Shown piece by piece: positions 8,934-17,716 of a stretch of DNA of 64,000 nt. Origin of the DNA: Bremerella cremea (GTDB lineage: Bacteria; Planctomycetota; Planctomycetia; Pirellulales; Pirellulaceae); assembly GCF_003335505.1 (NCBI RefSeq), contig NZ_QPEX01000003.1:1-64000 (forward strand). Direction: 5' to 3'. Made by a program: the position numbers and the translations under genes. The notes under the pieces are model-generated. The model was given only the letters and a program-made list of their open reading frames with translations, did not search any database and was not told the origin of the DNA. Each line of letters opens with the position of its first letter. The stretch's first letter is position 1.

Positions 8934-10097
8934 ATGAAAATTCTCCAAATCATCTCTGGCTTCGGCGTCAATGGAGCGATTATCCAGTGCCTTCGGCTGG
9001 CCGTCGCCCAAGCAGAACGTGGCCACGAGGTAATCCTGGTAGGACGCAATGATTCATGGATTCAGCAACAACTAGAAGGGACCGGAGTTCGCTTCATGCC
9101 GTCGCGGCTCAAACGTTGGCCGCTGCGTGATTTGCGAGAGATGGCTCGCTGGATCGACGCCGAGCAAGTCGATATCGTCCACACCCATAACACCAGTGCC
9201 CAGATCTTTGGGCTGATGCTCAAGCTATTCACGAAAATCCCCGTGGTTGCCACGGCGCATCACACCAAGATGCACGCTTATTGGGCGTTGAAAGATTTCG
9301 TGATCGCCAATTCCGATCATACCCGCCAAATGGAGCTGACCTGGAATCGGGTTCACCCCAAGAAGGTAGAAACGGTCCGGGCCCTGATCGATCATGCCCC
9401 GATCCCTGAAAATAGTGAACAACTCCGGCAACAATGGCGAGAGGATAACGACTTCTCGCCCAGTGATAAGCTGATTGGGATTGTGGGGGATGTTTGTCCG
9501 CGTAAAAACCACCTGCTGCTTCTTAAGGCCCTGCCTGAAGTTTTACGGCAAGTGCCCGAGGCCAAAGTAGCCGTGATCGGCAATCGTTGCCCGATCTACA
9601 TCAAAAAGGTTCGCTCGCAAGTCAAGCGGCTGGGGCTGAAACAAGCGTTTCGCTTTATCAATTTCCAAGCCGATATCCCAGCCGTGATGCGGGCAATCGA
9701 TCTACTGGTGGCCTGCCCCACGCAGGAAGCCTTTGGCTTGACGCCCCCAGAAGCGATGGCAGCCGGCAAACCGGTCGTTGCCACACGTATCGGCGGCTTG
9801 GTAGAAAGCGTGGCTCACGGCGTGAACGGCTTGCTCGTCCCGAGCCAAAATGCCCCAGCGCTATCGCAAGCAATTATCCAGGTGCTTTCCGACGACCAAC
9901 TGGCTCAGCAGTTTGGCCAAGCGGGCCAGGCACGTTTTCAAGAAATGTTCGATAACGATCGCAACGTTATCCGCCACGAAGAAATCTATTCGGATGTCAT
10001 TCGCCGCGTGATGAAACGGGAAGTCGCTTCATTGAAGATCTCCCCCGTCCTACCTACGGCTCCGATTCTGCCTCGCAAGATCACTTCTGCGCTCTAA
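8934..10097 (+). CDS. Glycosyltransferase family 4 (GT-B)
   Basis: Cytoplasmic or membrane-associated GT-B enzyme that transfers a sugar from a nucleotide donor; acceptor unknown. The ATG at 8934 is preferred over a GTG at 8886 because 'MKILQIISGFGVNGAIIQCL' is the standard GT4 start. Residues 1-175 form the acceptor-binding half (VDIVHTHNTSAQIFGLMLK). The donor half contains 'IGIVGDVCPRKNHLLLLKAL' and the terminal motif EAFGLTPPEAMAAGKPVVAT, which holds the E-x7-E pair that contacts the donor sugar. About 387 residues, typical. No operon partner: the next gene is 122 bases away behind a hairpin. Confidence 0.88.
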   Translation: MKILQIISGFGVNGAIIQCLRLAVAQAERGHEVILVGRNDSWIQQQLEGTGVRFMPSRLKRWPLRDLREMARWIDAEQVDIVHTHNTSAQIFGLMLKLFTKIPVVATAHHTKMHAYWALKDFVIANSDHTRQMELTWNRVHPKKVETVRALIDHAPIPENSEQLRQQWREDNDFSPSDKLIGIVGDVCPRKNHLLLLKALPEVLRQVPEAKVAVIGNRCPIYIKKVRSQVKRLGLKQAFRFINFQADIPAVMRAIDLLVACPTQEAFGLTPPEAMAAGKPVVATRIGGLVESVAHGVNGLLVPSQNAPALSQAIIQVLSDDQLAQQFGQAGQARFQEMFDNDRNVIRHEEIYSDVIRRVMKREVASLKISPVLPTAPILPRKITSAL

Positions 10098-10120
10098 ACT
10101 GTACATAGAGTTCTCCCTCA

Positions 10121-10153
10121 TTATTGTTTCCGCGCGCCCTCGCGGAATAATAA
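10121..10153. repeat. AT-flanked hairpin between the GT4 gene and the dehydrogenase gene
   Basis: TTATTGTTTCCGCG at 10121-10134 faces CGCGGAATAATAA at 10141-10153 around a 6-base loop, with about 12 paired bases. No T-run follows on the plus strand, so it may be a weak terminator for the GT4 gene or a leader element of the dehydrogenase gene 66 bases downstream. Confidence 0.6.
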
Positions 10154-10219
10154 CCGTGGTCGTTTGATAACTTCCGCTGCCCGGAAGACTTGCACCATTT
10201 TTGCCTAGAGAATTTCCGC

Positions 10220-11524
10220 ATGAATGCCCCATCCCAACCAAGCGTCTTTGCTGGTGCCATCTCTCGGCTTGATAAAGCTTTCCTTTACGCCGATATCGAC
10301 GCCGAGGCTCTCGAACGTCTAAAACACCCTAAACAAATCTTACAAGTCTCGATTCCCGTGCGGATGGACGATGGTTCGTTGCGTGTCTTTACCGGCTACC
10401 GCGTTCGCCATGACGACACCCGCGGGCCAACCAAGGGAGGGCTACGTTACTCCCCTCACGTCGATCTCGAAGAAGTCAAAGCATTGGCGTTTTGGATGAC
10501 GTTCAAGTGTGCCGTGATGAACATTCCCTACGGCGGCGCCAAAGGAGGCATCTGCGTTAACGCCAAAGAGCTTTCACGCTTGGAACTCGAACGACTCTCA
10601 CGCGGGTTCGTCGAACAGATCGCCGATTTTATTGGACCTGAAACCGACATCCCTGCCCCAGACATGTACACCAACCCGATGATCATGGGTTGGATGATGG
10701 ACGAGTACTCGAAAATCAATCGGCGTCGCACACCTGCGGTCATTACCGGCAAACCAATTCCCCTCGGCGGAAGCCAAGGCCGCGACGAAGCCACTGGGCG
10801 GGGTGCTTACTACTGCATCAAAGAACTGGCCAAAAAGCGGGACTGGGACCCCACGCAAATTCAAGTCGCGATCCAAGGCTTTGGCAACGCAGGCCAAAGT
10901 ATCGCTCGCCTCTTACATGCCGATGGCTACCGAGTCGTGGCCGTCAGCGATTCGCAAGGAGGGATTTACAAAGCCGATGGATTCGACGTGCCGAGCTTGA
11001 TTCAAAACAAGAATCAATCCCGCCGGCTCCAAGCCGTCTACTGTAGTGGTTCGGTTTGCGAGGCGATCCAGGCCAAGACAATCACCAACGAAGAACTCTT
11101 GCAACTGGATGTCGACCTCCTGATTCCGGCTGCCCTGGAAGAAGTGATCACCGCCCACAACGCGGCCAACATCAAGGCCGACGTGATCGTGGAAGTCGCC
11201 AACGGCCCCATCACCAGCGAAGCAGATGAAATCTTGCACGAGAAAAAGATCTTGATCGTTCCCGATATCCTAGCCAACGCCGGGGGCGTCACGGTTAGCT
11301 ACTTCGAGTGGGTGCAGAACCTACAGGGTTTCTATTGGCCTCTTGACGAGGTGCAGCATCGACTTTGCGAGATGATGTGCCGCGAGTTCGCGCATATCTA
11401 CGACTGGATGATCGAAAAGAAGATCGATATGCGCACGGCAGCCTATGCCGTGGCCCTTTCCCGCATCGGCGAAGCGATCTCTTCGCTGGGAACGGCGCGG
11501 TACTTTTCCGACAACGATTCGTAA
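10220..11524 (+). CDS. Glu/Leu/Phe/Val dehydrogenase family protein, probable glutamate dehydrogenase
   Basis: Oxidative deamination of glutamate to 2-oxoglutarate and ammonia, or the reverse, with NAD(P); cytoplasmic. I chose the ATG at 10220 (434 residues) with a GAG-containing site upstream; a TTG at 10190 would add 10 non-conserved residues. The N-terminal domain carries the catalytic-lysine motif region PYGGAKGGI and the DIPAPDMYT segment. The nucleotide-binding domain starts at [20 protein letters not shown] and has the Rossmann loop [13 protein letters not shown]. The late motif '[21 protein letters not shown]' is also family-typical and points to glutamate rather than leucine or phenylalanine enzymes. 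Cofactor preference cannot be settled by eye. It appears monocistronic. Confidence 0.9.
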   Translation: MNAPSQPSVFAGAISRLDKAFLYADIDAEALERLKHPKQILQVSIPVRMDDGSLRVFTGYRVRHDDTRGPTKGGLRYSPHVDLEEVKALAFWMTFKCAVMNIPYGGAKGGICVNAKELSRLELERLSRGFVEQIADFIGPETDIPAPDMYTNPMIMGWMMDEYSKINRRRTPAVITGKPIPLGGSQGRDEATGRGAYYCIKELAKKRDWDPTQIQVAIQGFGNAGQSIARLLHADGYRVVAVSDSQGGIYKADGFDVPSLIQNKNQSRRLQAVYCSGSVCEAIQAKTITNEELLQLDVDLLIPAALEEVITAHNAANIKADVIVEVANGPITSEADEILHEKKILIVPDILANAGGVTVSYFEWVQNLQGFYWPLDEVQHRLCEMMCREFAHIYDWMIEKKIDMRTAAYAVALSRIGEAISSLGTARYFSDNDS

Positions 11525-11635
11525 AATTATACATTTAGACGGTTGGCATTGCGTGCGGCTTCTATCAAAATGGAACGGCATGGGGCAGTATCGAAGAAGG
11601 TGCTGGTCCAATTGCCCTTAACCGCGAGGACTTCG

Positions 11636-13423
11636 ATGCCCAATTTTTCCGCTCGTCTGGCCCTACTAACCACCACGATTTTCGCGTTGATTTCGCCTCT
11701 GTTGCTGGGGCAGGAACCGGCTGCCGAAAACAGTGCCTCGGCCAAGCTGCATGCCTTGTTCGAGGAAGACTGGCAGTGGCGAATGGACAACTACCCCACT
11801 TGGGGCACCGCCTTAGGGGACAAACGGGGCAACGATCGCTGGACCGATATGTCGCGCGAGGCGATCGATCTTCGCCAGAAGCATCCGCACGAACTGCTGG
11901 AAAAGCTCAAACAAATTGATCCGAGCCAACTCAGTGGGCAAGATCTCCTTTCGTACGAATTGTTCGAGTACGAACTCAACAACGAACTTGCAGGCGAGAA
12001 GTTTCCTGCCGAGCTCTTGGCCCTCGACCAGCTAGATGGTCCCCAATTTCGCTTGCCGCAGACGGCCGAGCAAATGCCTTTCGACACCGTCGAAGACTAC
12101 GAAAACTATCTCGCCCGGCTAAGCAGCTATCCGAAATTTCTCGATCAAATCACCGCTCTGCTGCAAGAAGGCATCGAAAAACGCTGGGTGCAGCCGCCTG
12201 GTCCGTTGGCCAGCATTCCGAAGCAAATCGGCGGACAATTGAAAGCCGACGCGACCGATAGCCCGTTGTATAAGCCGTTTCAGGAATTCCCTGAGTCGAT
12301 CTCCGAGGCCGACCAAGCTCGGCTGAAGGAAGCCGGCAAAAAGGCCATCGCTCAGCAGGTTTTCCCCGCGATGCTCAAGTTCAAGGAATTTGTCGAGGAC
12401 GAGTATCTGCCCAACGGAGCCGACGTGATTGGTGCCGCTGCCCTGCCCAATGGTCGCGAATATTATGCCTACAAAGCCCGTAGCTCCACGACGACCGACC
12501 TGACGCCGCAAGAGATTCACGAGATTGGTCTCAGCGAAGTGAAGCGGATTCGGGGCGAGATGGAAAAAGTGATTCGCGAGTCGGGCTTTCAGGGCGACTT
12601 CGACGACTTCGTCAAGTTTCTGAAATCAGATCCGCAGTTCTATTACACCGAAGCAGACGATCTGATGCTGGGCTATCGCGATATCGCCAAGCGTGTTGAT
12701 GCTCAGCTTCCGAAGTTGTTCGTCACATTGCCTCGCTTGCCGTACGGCGTACGGACATTCCCTGACTACGAAGCCCCCAACCAGACTTCGGCCCGTTACT
12801 ATCCAGGCTCGATCGAAGCCGCGCGAGCCGGTTTCTTTATGGCCAACACTTACGCGTTAGATAGCCGTCCGAAGTACGAAATGGAAGCGTTGACCCTACA
12901 CGAAGCGGTTCCCGGTCATCATCTGCAAATTGCGCGTGCCCAGGAACTAACCGACCTACCACGCTTCCGCCGACATGGACACTACACCGCGTTTGTCGAA
13001 GGGTGGGCGTTGTATGCGGAATCGCTGGGGGAAGAAATGGACTTCTACCAAACCCCCTACGACAAGTTTGGCCAACTCACATTCGAGATGTGGCGAGCTT
13101 GCCGCCTGGTAGTCGATACCGGGATGCACAATATGGGCTGGAGTCGCCAGCAAGCAATCACCTTCTTCCAAGAGAATAGCGGCAAGAGCCCGCTGGAAGT
13201 CGCCGTCGAGATCGACCGCTACATCGTCTGGCCTGGTCAGGCATTGGCTTACAAAATTGGCGAACTGAAGATCAAACAGCTGCGTGCCAAGGCCGAACAA
13301 GAACTAGGCGATGACTTTGACATTCGCCAGTTCCATAACGCCCTACTCGACAACGGGGCCTTACCGCTGCCCATCTTGGAACGCGTGATCGATCGCTGGA
13401 TTGCCCAGCAGAAGTCCTCCTAG
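11636..13423 (+). CDS. Secreted DUF885 metallopeptidase-like protein
   Basis: DUF885 proteins resemble zinc metallopeptidases; their substrates are mostly unknown. The ATG at 11636 is chosen over a TTG at 11543 because it starts a signal peptide (MPNFSARLALLTTTIFALIS, cleavage likely after LLLGQ-E). The mature protein is about 570 residues. The zinc-site motif HEAVPGHHLQ, an HExxxGHH variant, lies around residues 422-431, and the downstream 'FVEGWALYAESLGEEM' supplies the glutamates usually completing this site. The family C-terminus 'PGQALAYKIGELKI' is present. Length and domain order are complete. It stands alone between the dehydrogenase gene and the lipid cluster. Confidence 0.85.
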   Translation: MPNFSARLALLTTTIFALISPLLLGQEPAAENSASAKLHALFEEDWQWRMDNYPTWGTALGDKRGNDRWTDMSREAIDLRQKHPHELLEKLKQIDPSQLSGQDLLSYELFEYELNNELAGEKFPAELLALDQLDGPQFRLPQTAEQMPFDTVEDYENYLARLSSYPKFLDQITALLQEGIEKRWVQPPGPLASIPKQIGGQLKADATDSPLYKPFQEFPESISEADQARLKEAGKKAIAQQVFPAMLKFKEFVEDEYLPNGADVIGAAALPNGREYYAYKARSSTTTDLTPQEIHEIGLSEVKRIRGEMEKVIRESGFQGDFDDFVKFLKSDPQFYYTEADDLMLGYRDIAKRVDAQLPKLFVTLPRLPYGVRTFPDYEAPNQTSARYYPGSIEAARAGFFMANTYALDSRPKYEMEALTLHEAVPGHHLQIARAQELTDLPRFRRHGHYTAFVEGWALYAESLGEEMDFYQTPYDKFGQLTFEMWRACRLVVDTGMHNMGWSRQQAITFFQENSGKSPLEVAVEIDRYIVWPGQALAYKIGELKIKQLRAKAEQELGDDFDIRQFHNALLDNGALPLPILERVIDRWIAQQKSS

Positions 13424-13514
13424 AAAAATTGGGAAACCATCGTTGCATCCCACCAGATGCTGCGGTTTTTTACTAATAGGTCCTCATCCTTTGGTTTAAT
13501 ATCGCAGCGTTTTT

Positions 13515-14357
13515 ATGGAATTTCCCTCACTATTACTGGTCAACGCAGTCACGATCGCTGGCTGCATGCTCGCCCTCTGGCTACTTAGTTTGTGGCTGAA
13601 GGATGCCAGCATTGTTGACATCTTTTGGGGGCTTGGCTTTGTTGTGGTGGCCTGGGTCTCGACACTCTGCGCGGCTTCGCCCGGAACGCTCGCTTGGCTC
13701 ACGACCATTTTGGTAACGATCTGGGGCTGCCGACTCGCTGGCTACCTCGCCTGGCGCAACCTAGGCCATGGCGAGGACAAACGCTACACCGAGATGCGCA
13801 ACAAACCAGGCCGCAACTTTGCTCTGTTCAGCTTGGTCGTGGTGTTCGGCCTGCAGGGGACCATCATGTGGATTGTCTCGCTTCCCTTGCAGATCCTACC
13901 AACGTTATCAGGTTCCTTCTCGGCCATCTCGGCGATTGGCATTGCCTGCTGGGCGATTGGTTTAACCTTTGAAGCGGTCGGTGATTATCAGCTTGCTCGC
14001 TTCAAAGCGAACGCATCCCAGCAAGGCGAAGTTCTCGATCAAGGGCTGTGGCGTTACACGCGGCACCCCAATTACTTCGGGGACTTTCTGATCTGGTGGG
14101 GCTACTATTTGCTGGCCATTTCTGCGGATAGTGGTGCCTGGTGGACCGCTGTTGGACCGGCTCTCATGTCGTTTTGCTTACTTTACTTTTCTGGCGTTGC
14201 CCACTTGGAACAACACATCCAGACACGTCGTCCGGCTTACGCCGATTACATTCGCCGCACTAGTCCCTTCTTTCCGTGGCCACCGTCTCCGCAGCAGACA
14301 TCATCCATCGAATCAAGTTCGGGATCCGCGCATCCGCAGGAGCCACGGCCATCATGA
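13515..14357 (+). CDS. DUF1295 / steroid-5-alpha-reductase-like membrane protein
   Basis: Integral membrane protein of the DUF1295 family (isoprenylcysteine methyltransferase/steroid reductase fold), 280 residues with about six to seven hydrophobic helices. The C-terminal family motif is clear: GLWRYTRHPNYFGDFLIWWG, followed by a last helix and HIQTRRPAYADYIRRTSPFFPW. It is the first gene of a four-gene run whose members overlap: its TGA shares four bases (ATGA) with the next start. DUF1295 genes recur next to CFA-synthase-like genes in other bacteria, which points to a reduction or modification step on a fatty acyl chain. The reaction itself is inferred. Confidence 0.85.
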   Translation: MEFPSLLLVNAVTIAGCMLALWLLSLWLKDASIVDIFWGLGFVVVAWVSTLCAASPGTLAWLTTILVTIWGCRLAGYLAWRNLGHGEDKRYTEMRNKPGRNFALFSLVVVFGLQGTIMWIVSLPLQILPTLSGSFSAISAIGIACWAIGLTFEAVGDYQLARFKANASQQGEVLDQGLWRYTRHPNYFGDFLIWWGYYLLAISADSGAWWTAVGPALMSFCLLYFSGVAHLEQHIQTRRPAYADYIRRTSPFFPWPPSPQQTSSIESSSGSAHPQEPRPS

Positions 14358-15694
14358 AGCGTTTACGAATCGCCGTGATCGGCGGAGGAATCAGCGGAAA
14401 TTTAGTTGCTCGATTGCTCCATAGCGAACACGAGGTCACCCTCTTTGAAGCGGCCAATTACCCTGGCGGGCACAGCAACACCGTCACCTGCAAAGTCGCG
14501 GGGCAGTCGTTTGCCGTCGATACGGGCTTCATGGTATTCAATCAGCGTACCTATCCCAACTTCTGCCGCTTGCTCGACATGCTTGACGTGGCATCGCAAG
14601 ATAGCGACATGAGCTTTAGCGTGCGCTGCGAAAAGAGTGGGCTCGAATACCAAGGCAGTAGCCTCCGGGGGCTGTTTCCCTCTTGGAGAAATGTCGTTTC
14701 GCCTGGCTACTGGATGATGCTGCGTGACATTGTCCGCTTCAACGCAGCCGGCACGAAAGCAGTTGCGCAGCAATCGCTCGGCTACGCCGAAACGATGGGG
14801 CAGTTTCTCGAAAGATGCCAAGTCGGCAGCATGTTTCGCGAGAAATATCTTTTGCCGATGGCCGCCGCCATTTGGTCGGCCTCGCCCCAACAAATCCTCG
14901 ACTTTCCGGCCCAGTTCTTCCTTGGCTTTTGCGATAACCACGGCCTGATGGCAATCCGCAATCGCCCCCAGTGGAAGACGATCGTCGGAGGCTCGCAGGC
15001 CTACGTCGAAAAGCTACTCGCCCCGCTCGCCGATCGCGTTCGCCTCAATTGCCCGGTCCAGTCCGTCAAGCGAAGCGAGCATGAAGTTAAAGTGCTGACG
15101 GTGTCGGGCGAAGTGATTCCCTTCGACGAGGTTGTTTTCGCCACGCATGCCAATCAAACGCTCAAGCTGCTCGAAGCCCCTACCCCTTTGGAACACGAGC
15201 TCCTCAGCCATTTTCCTTATCAGGCCAACGAAGCGGTCCTACACACCGATACCAGTTTGCTGCCGCGGCATCGTCATGCATGGGCAAGCTGGAATTACCT
15301 GATTCCACAAGCAGATCAGCAGACCGCCAACGTCACCTACGACTTATCACGCTTGCAGAGTGTCCCCTCACCGCAGCCAATCTTACTCAGCTTAAATGCC
15401 GCCAAGCACATAAATCCCACTACCATTTTGCAAACGCTGCGTTACGATCATCCAGCGTACAACCGTCACAGCGATGCCGCCCAGAAACGGTTGCCTGAGA
15501 TTCAGGGAAAGCACCGTACGTATTTTTGCGGAGCCTGGTGCGGTTATGGGTTTCACGAAGACGGCGTAAAGAGTGCCTTGGCCGTCGCCCAGCATTTTCA
15601 TAAGAACCTCGACGCATGCGAAGCTGTCTCTACGAAGGACGTGTCACCCACACTCGGCATACGCCCATCGAGCACCAGTTTGAATATCGCCTGA
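14354..15694 (+). CDS. NAD(P)/FAD-dependent amine-oxidase-like oxidoreductase of the lipid cluster
   Basis: Flavoprotein with a GxGxxG dinucleotide fold at its start (MKRLRIAVIGGGISGNLVAR) followed by the Glu of FEAANYPGGHSNTV. This defines the ATG at 14354, overlapping the previous stop by four bases. 446 residues. Further FAD-contact features are the ETIVGGSQAYVEKL-type segment (here 'KTIVGGSQAYVEKLLAPLAD') and the C-terminal GAWCGYGFHEDGVKSAL. Proteins with this C-terminus accompany DUF1365 and CFA-family methyltransferases in many bacteria. In Rhodobacter sphaeroides, genes of the ufa group act on unsaturated phospholipid chains to form methylated furan fatty acids. The exact equivalence here is not established. 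Confidence 0.88.
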   Translation: MKRLRIAVIGGGISGNLVARLLHSEHEVTLFEAANYPGGHSNTVTCKVAGQSFAVDTGFMVFNQRTYPNFCRLLDMLDVASQDSDMSFSVRCEKSGLEYQGSSLRGLFPSWRNVVSPGYWMMLRDIVRFNAAGTKAVAQQSLGYAETMGQFLERCQVGSMFREKYLLPMAAAIWSASPQQILDFPAQFFLGFCDNHGLMAIRNRPQWKTIVGGSQAYVEKLLAPLADRVRLNCPVQSVKRSEHEVKVLTVSGEVIPFDEVVFATHANQTLKLLEAPTPLEHELLSHFPYQANEAVLHTDTSLLPRHRHAWASWNYLIPQADQQTANVTYDLSRLQSVPSPQPILLSLNAAKHINPTTILQTLRYDHPAYNRHSDAAQKRLPEIQGKHRTYFCGAWCGYGFHEDGVKSALAVAQHFHKNLDACEAVSTKDVSPTLGIRPSSTSLNIA

Positions 15695-16356
15695 CGATGG
15701 CTTCGTTGGATCTGGCTGAAATCGACACGCTTGTCGGGCCGCGGGGGCTGCTTTCTGACCATCCCAGCGCGGCCATCTCCTTTCCGCAGAATGTCCATCT
15801 GCGGAGCCAAGTCGGCAATCTCACCAATCGCGTGCGTGATTTCATCGAACACCAAACCGGCACGCGGCCTACCGGCGGGATACGCCTGCTGACCCAGTTG
15901 CGTCACTTCGGTGTCTACTTTAGCCCGCTTAACTTGTTCCTTGTCGATGGCCAACAAGAAGGCTTTCCTCAGCATATCATCGCCGAAGTAAACAACATCC
16001 CTTGGGGGGAACAGCACGCCTATTTGTTAACCCCCAAGTGGGACGAAGCCCAGTCTGCTTGGACCGACGAGCATGCCAAGCAAATGCACGTTTCCCCCTT
16101 CATGCCCATGGATCAACGTTATCGCTGGACCTTCCAGCAGCCTGGCGATCGGCTGAAAGTTGGCCTAGAAAACTGGGAAGAGGGGCGCAGAGTGTTCCAT
16201 GCTGGTATGATTTTAGATAAAAAACCGTTAACACCTGCTACGCTTCGACGGTTTAGCAGAAATATGCCCGCCATGAGCCTGAAAGTGGTGGCAGCAATCT
16301 ACTTAGAAGCCTGGAAACTTTGGTGGAAGCGATGTCCGATATTCCCACATCCATAA
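15616..16356 (+). CDS. DUF1365 protein
   Basis: Function unknown; the family is nearly always encoded beside CFA-type methyltransferases and the FAD oxidoreductase. The start at 15616 lies inside the previous gene (79-base overlap) and is supported by the family opening SCLYEGRVTHTRHTPIEHQF, which begins at residue 3. Other family landmarks are 'RLLTQLRHFGVYFSPLNLFL' and 'KQMHVSPFMPMDQRYRW'. 246 residues, full length. The long overlap implies translational coupling. A role as partner or lipid-presenting protein for the methyltransferase is inference. Confidence 0.88.
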   Translation: MRSCLYEGRVTHTRHTPIEHQFEYRLTMASLDLAEIDTLVGPRGLLSDHPSAAISFPQNVHLRSQVGNLTNRVRDFIEHQTGTRPTGGIRLLTQLRHFGVYFSPLNLFLVDGQQEGFPQHIIAEVNNIPWGEQHAYLLTPKWDEAQSAWTDEHAKQMHVSPFMPMDQRYRWTFQQPGDRLKVGLENWEEGRRVFHAGMILDKKPLTPATLRRFSRNMPAMSLKVVAAIYLEAWKLWWKRCPIFPHP

Positions 16357-17696
16357 ATCTCACTCACATCCCTTCGCCGTGTACCCGCCACCGTAGCCAG
16401 TCCGCCGAGTCCGCTTGGGAAGGCCCGATATCGCATCGCCCGAGCTTCGCTGGCCGCTTCTCTCAGGGACTTTACTGCTGGGTATCGCGGCAATGTCGGA
16501 ACATTCTGCACGAAACGCTGGCCAACATCACCTCCGGTCACGTCCTAATTGTCGACCCCTTAGGGCAACAAACATTTGGCCCCAGTCACGATGTAGAACT
16601 GCGTGTCGTCGTACGGGTCGACGATTTACGCGTTTATCGCCAGATGCTCTTAGGCGGTACGCTGGCCGCCGCTGAGGCTTATCTGCAAGGCAAGTGGGTC
16701 TGCAGCGACTTAACCGCCTTGATGAGGATCATGGCCCAAAATCTCGATTCCCTGCAAGGCATCGAACGCAAATCTGCTTTTTGGTTAGCCCCAGCCCGCC
16801 GCTGGCAACAGTGGCTCACCCGCAACTCGCGCAGTGGCAGCCGCAAGAATATCGCTTCCCACTACGATCTAAGCAATCAGTTCTTTGCCCTGATGCTCGA
16901 TCGCACGATGATGTATTCCTCAGGCATCTACGAACATCCCGAAGCCACGCTGGAAGAAGCCTCGCTGGCCAAGCTCGAGCGAATTTGCCGTAAGCTGAAC
17001 CTTTCTCCTGCAAGCCACGTGCTGGAAATCGGCACCGGCTGGGGTGGTTTTGCCGAATACGCCGCGAAGAACTACGGCTGTCGCGTAACCACCACAACCA
17101 TCTCGCAGCAGCAGTACGAGTTCTCGCAGCGACGAATCGAGCAAGCTGGCTTGGCCGATCGTGTTACGCTGCTGAAACAAGATTATCGCGATCTGACCGG
17201 GCAATACGACCACGTGGTGAGCATCGAGATGATTGAAGCGGTAGGGCGAGAATACCTGGACGCCTATTTCCAGAAGTGCTGCCAGCTTTTGAAGCCCAAC
17301 GGCACGATGCTCCTGCAAGCGATCACCATTCCCGACGAAAGAGTTCAGCGGTACGCCAGCGGGATCGATTTTATCCAACGATATATCTTCCCAGGTGGTT
17401 TCCTTCCTTCTTACGGTCTGATCGCCAGTTCGCTGGCCAGCAAGACCAACCTGCGTATCATCCATGCCGAAGATTTCGGCCCGCACTATGCCCAAACGTT
17501 GAGAGCGTGGCAGAAGAACTTCCACGACAACCTACCCCGCATTCGAGCCCTGGGGATGGACGACTACTTTCTGCGGATGTGGGAATACTACTTGGCGTAC
17601 TGCGAAGCAGGCTTCGACGAGCGGCAAATTGGTGTCAGCCAGTTAGTCATGGCTCGGCCGGCTTATCGTGGTACCTCGATTCTAGCGCAGCTCTAA
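16332..17696 (+). CDS. Cyclopropane-fatty-acyl-phospholipid synthase family methyltransferase
   Basis: S-adenosylmethionine-dependent enzyme acting on double bonds of phospholipid acyl chains. The ATG at 16332 overlaps the DUF1365 gene by 25 bases; a TTG at 16320 is also possible. About 454 residues. An N-terminal lipid-binding region ends with 'LGGTLAAAEAYLQGKWVCSD'. The SAM domain shows IASHYDLSNQFFALMLD, VLEIGTGWGGFAEYAA (motif I) and VVSIEMIEAVGREY. The C-terminal motif 'FIQRYIFPGGFLPS' is family-typical. Gene order (DUF1295, FAD oxidoreductase, DUF1365, methyltransferase) suggests a modified product (methyl-branched or furan-containing) rather than a plain cyclopropane, but sequence alone does not decide this. 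Confidence 0.9.
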   Translation: MSDIPTSINLTHIPSPCTRHRSQSAESAWEGPISHRPSFAGRFSQGLYCWVSRQCRNILHETLANITSGHVLIVDPLGQQTFGPSHDVELRVVVRVDDLRVYRQMLLGGTLAAAEAYLQGKWVCSDLTALMRIMAQNLDSLQGIERKSAFWLAPARRWQQWLTRNSRSGSRKNIASHYDLSNQFFALMLDRTMMYSSGIYEHPEATLEEASLAKLERICRKLNLSPASHVLEIGTGWGGFAEYAAKNYGCRVTTTTISQQQYEFSQRRIEQAGLADRVTLLKQDYRDLTGQYDHVVSIEMIEAVGREYLDAYFQKCCQLLKPNGTMLLQAITIPDERVQRYASGIDFIQRYIFPGGFLPSYGLIASSLASKTNLRIIHAEDFGPHYAQTLRAWQKNFHDNLPRIRALGMDDYFLRMWEYYLAYCEAGFDERQIGVSQLVMARPAYRGTSILAQL

Positions 17697-17716
17697 CCAG
17701 GTCAGGCTCGTTCTGG

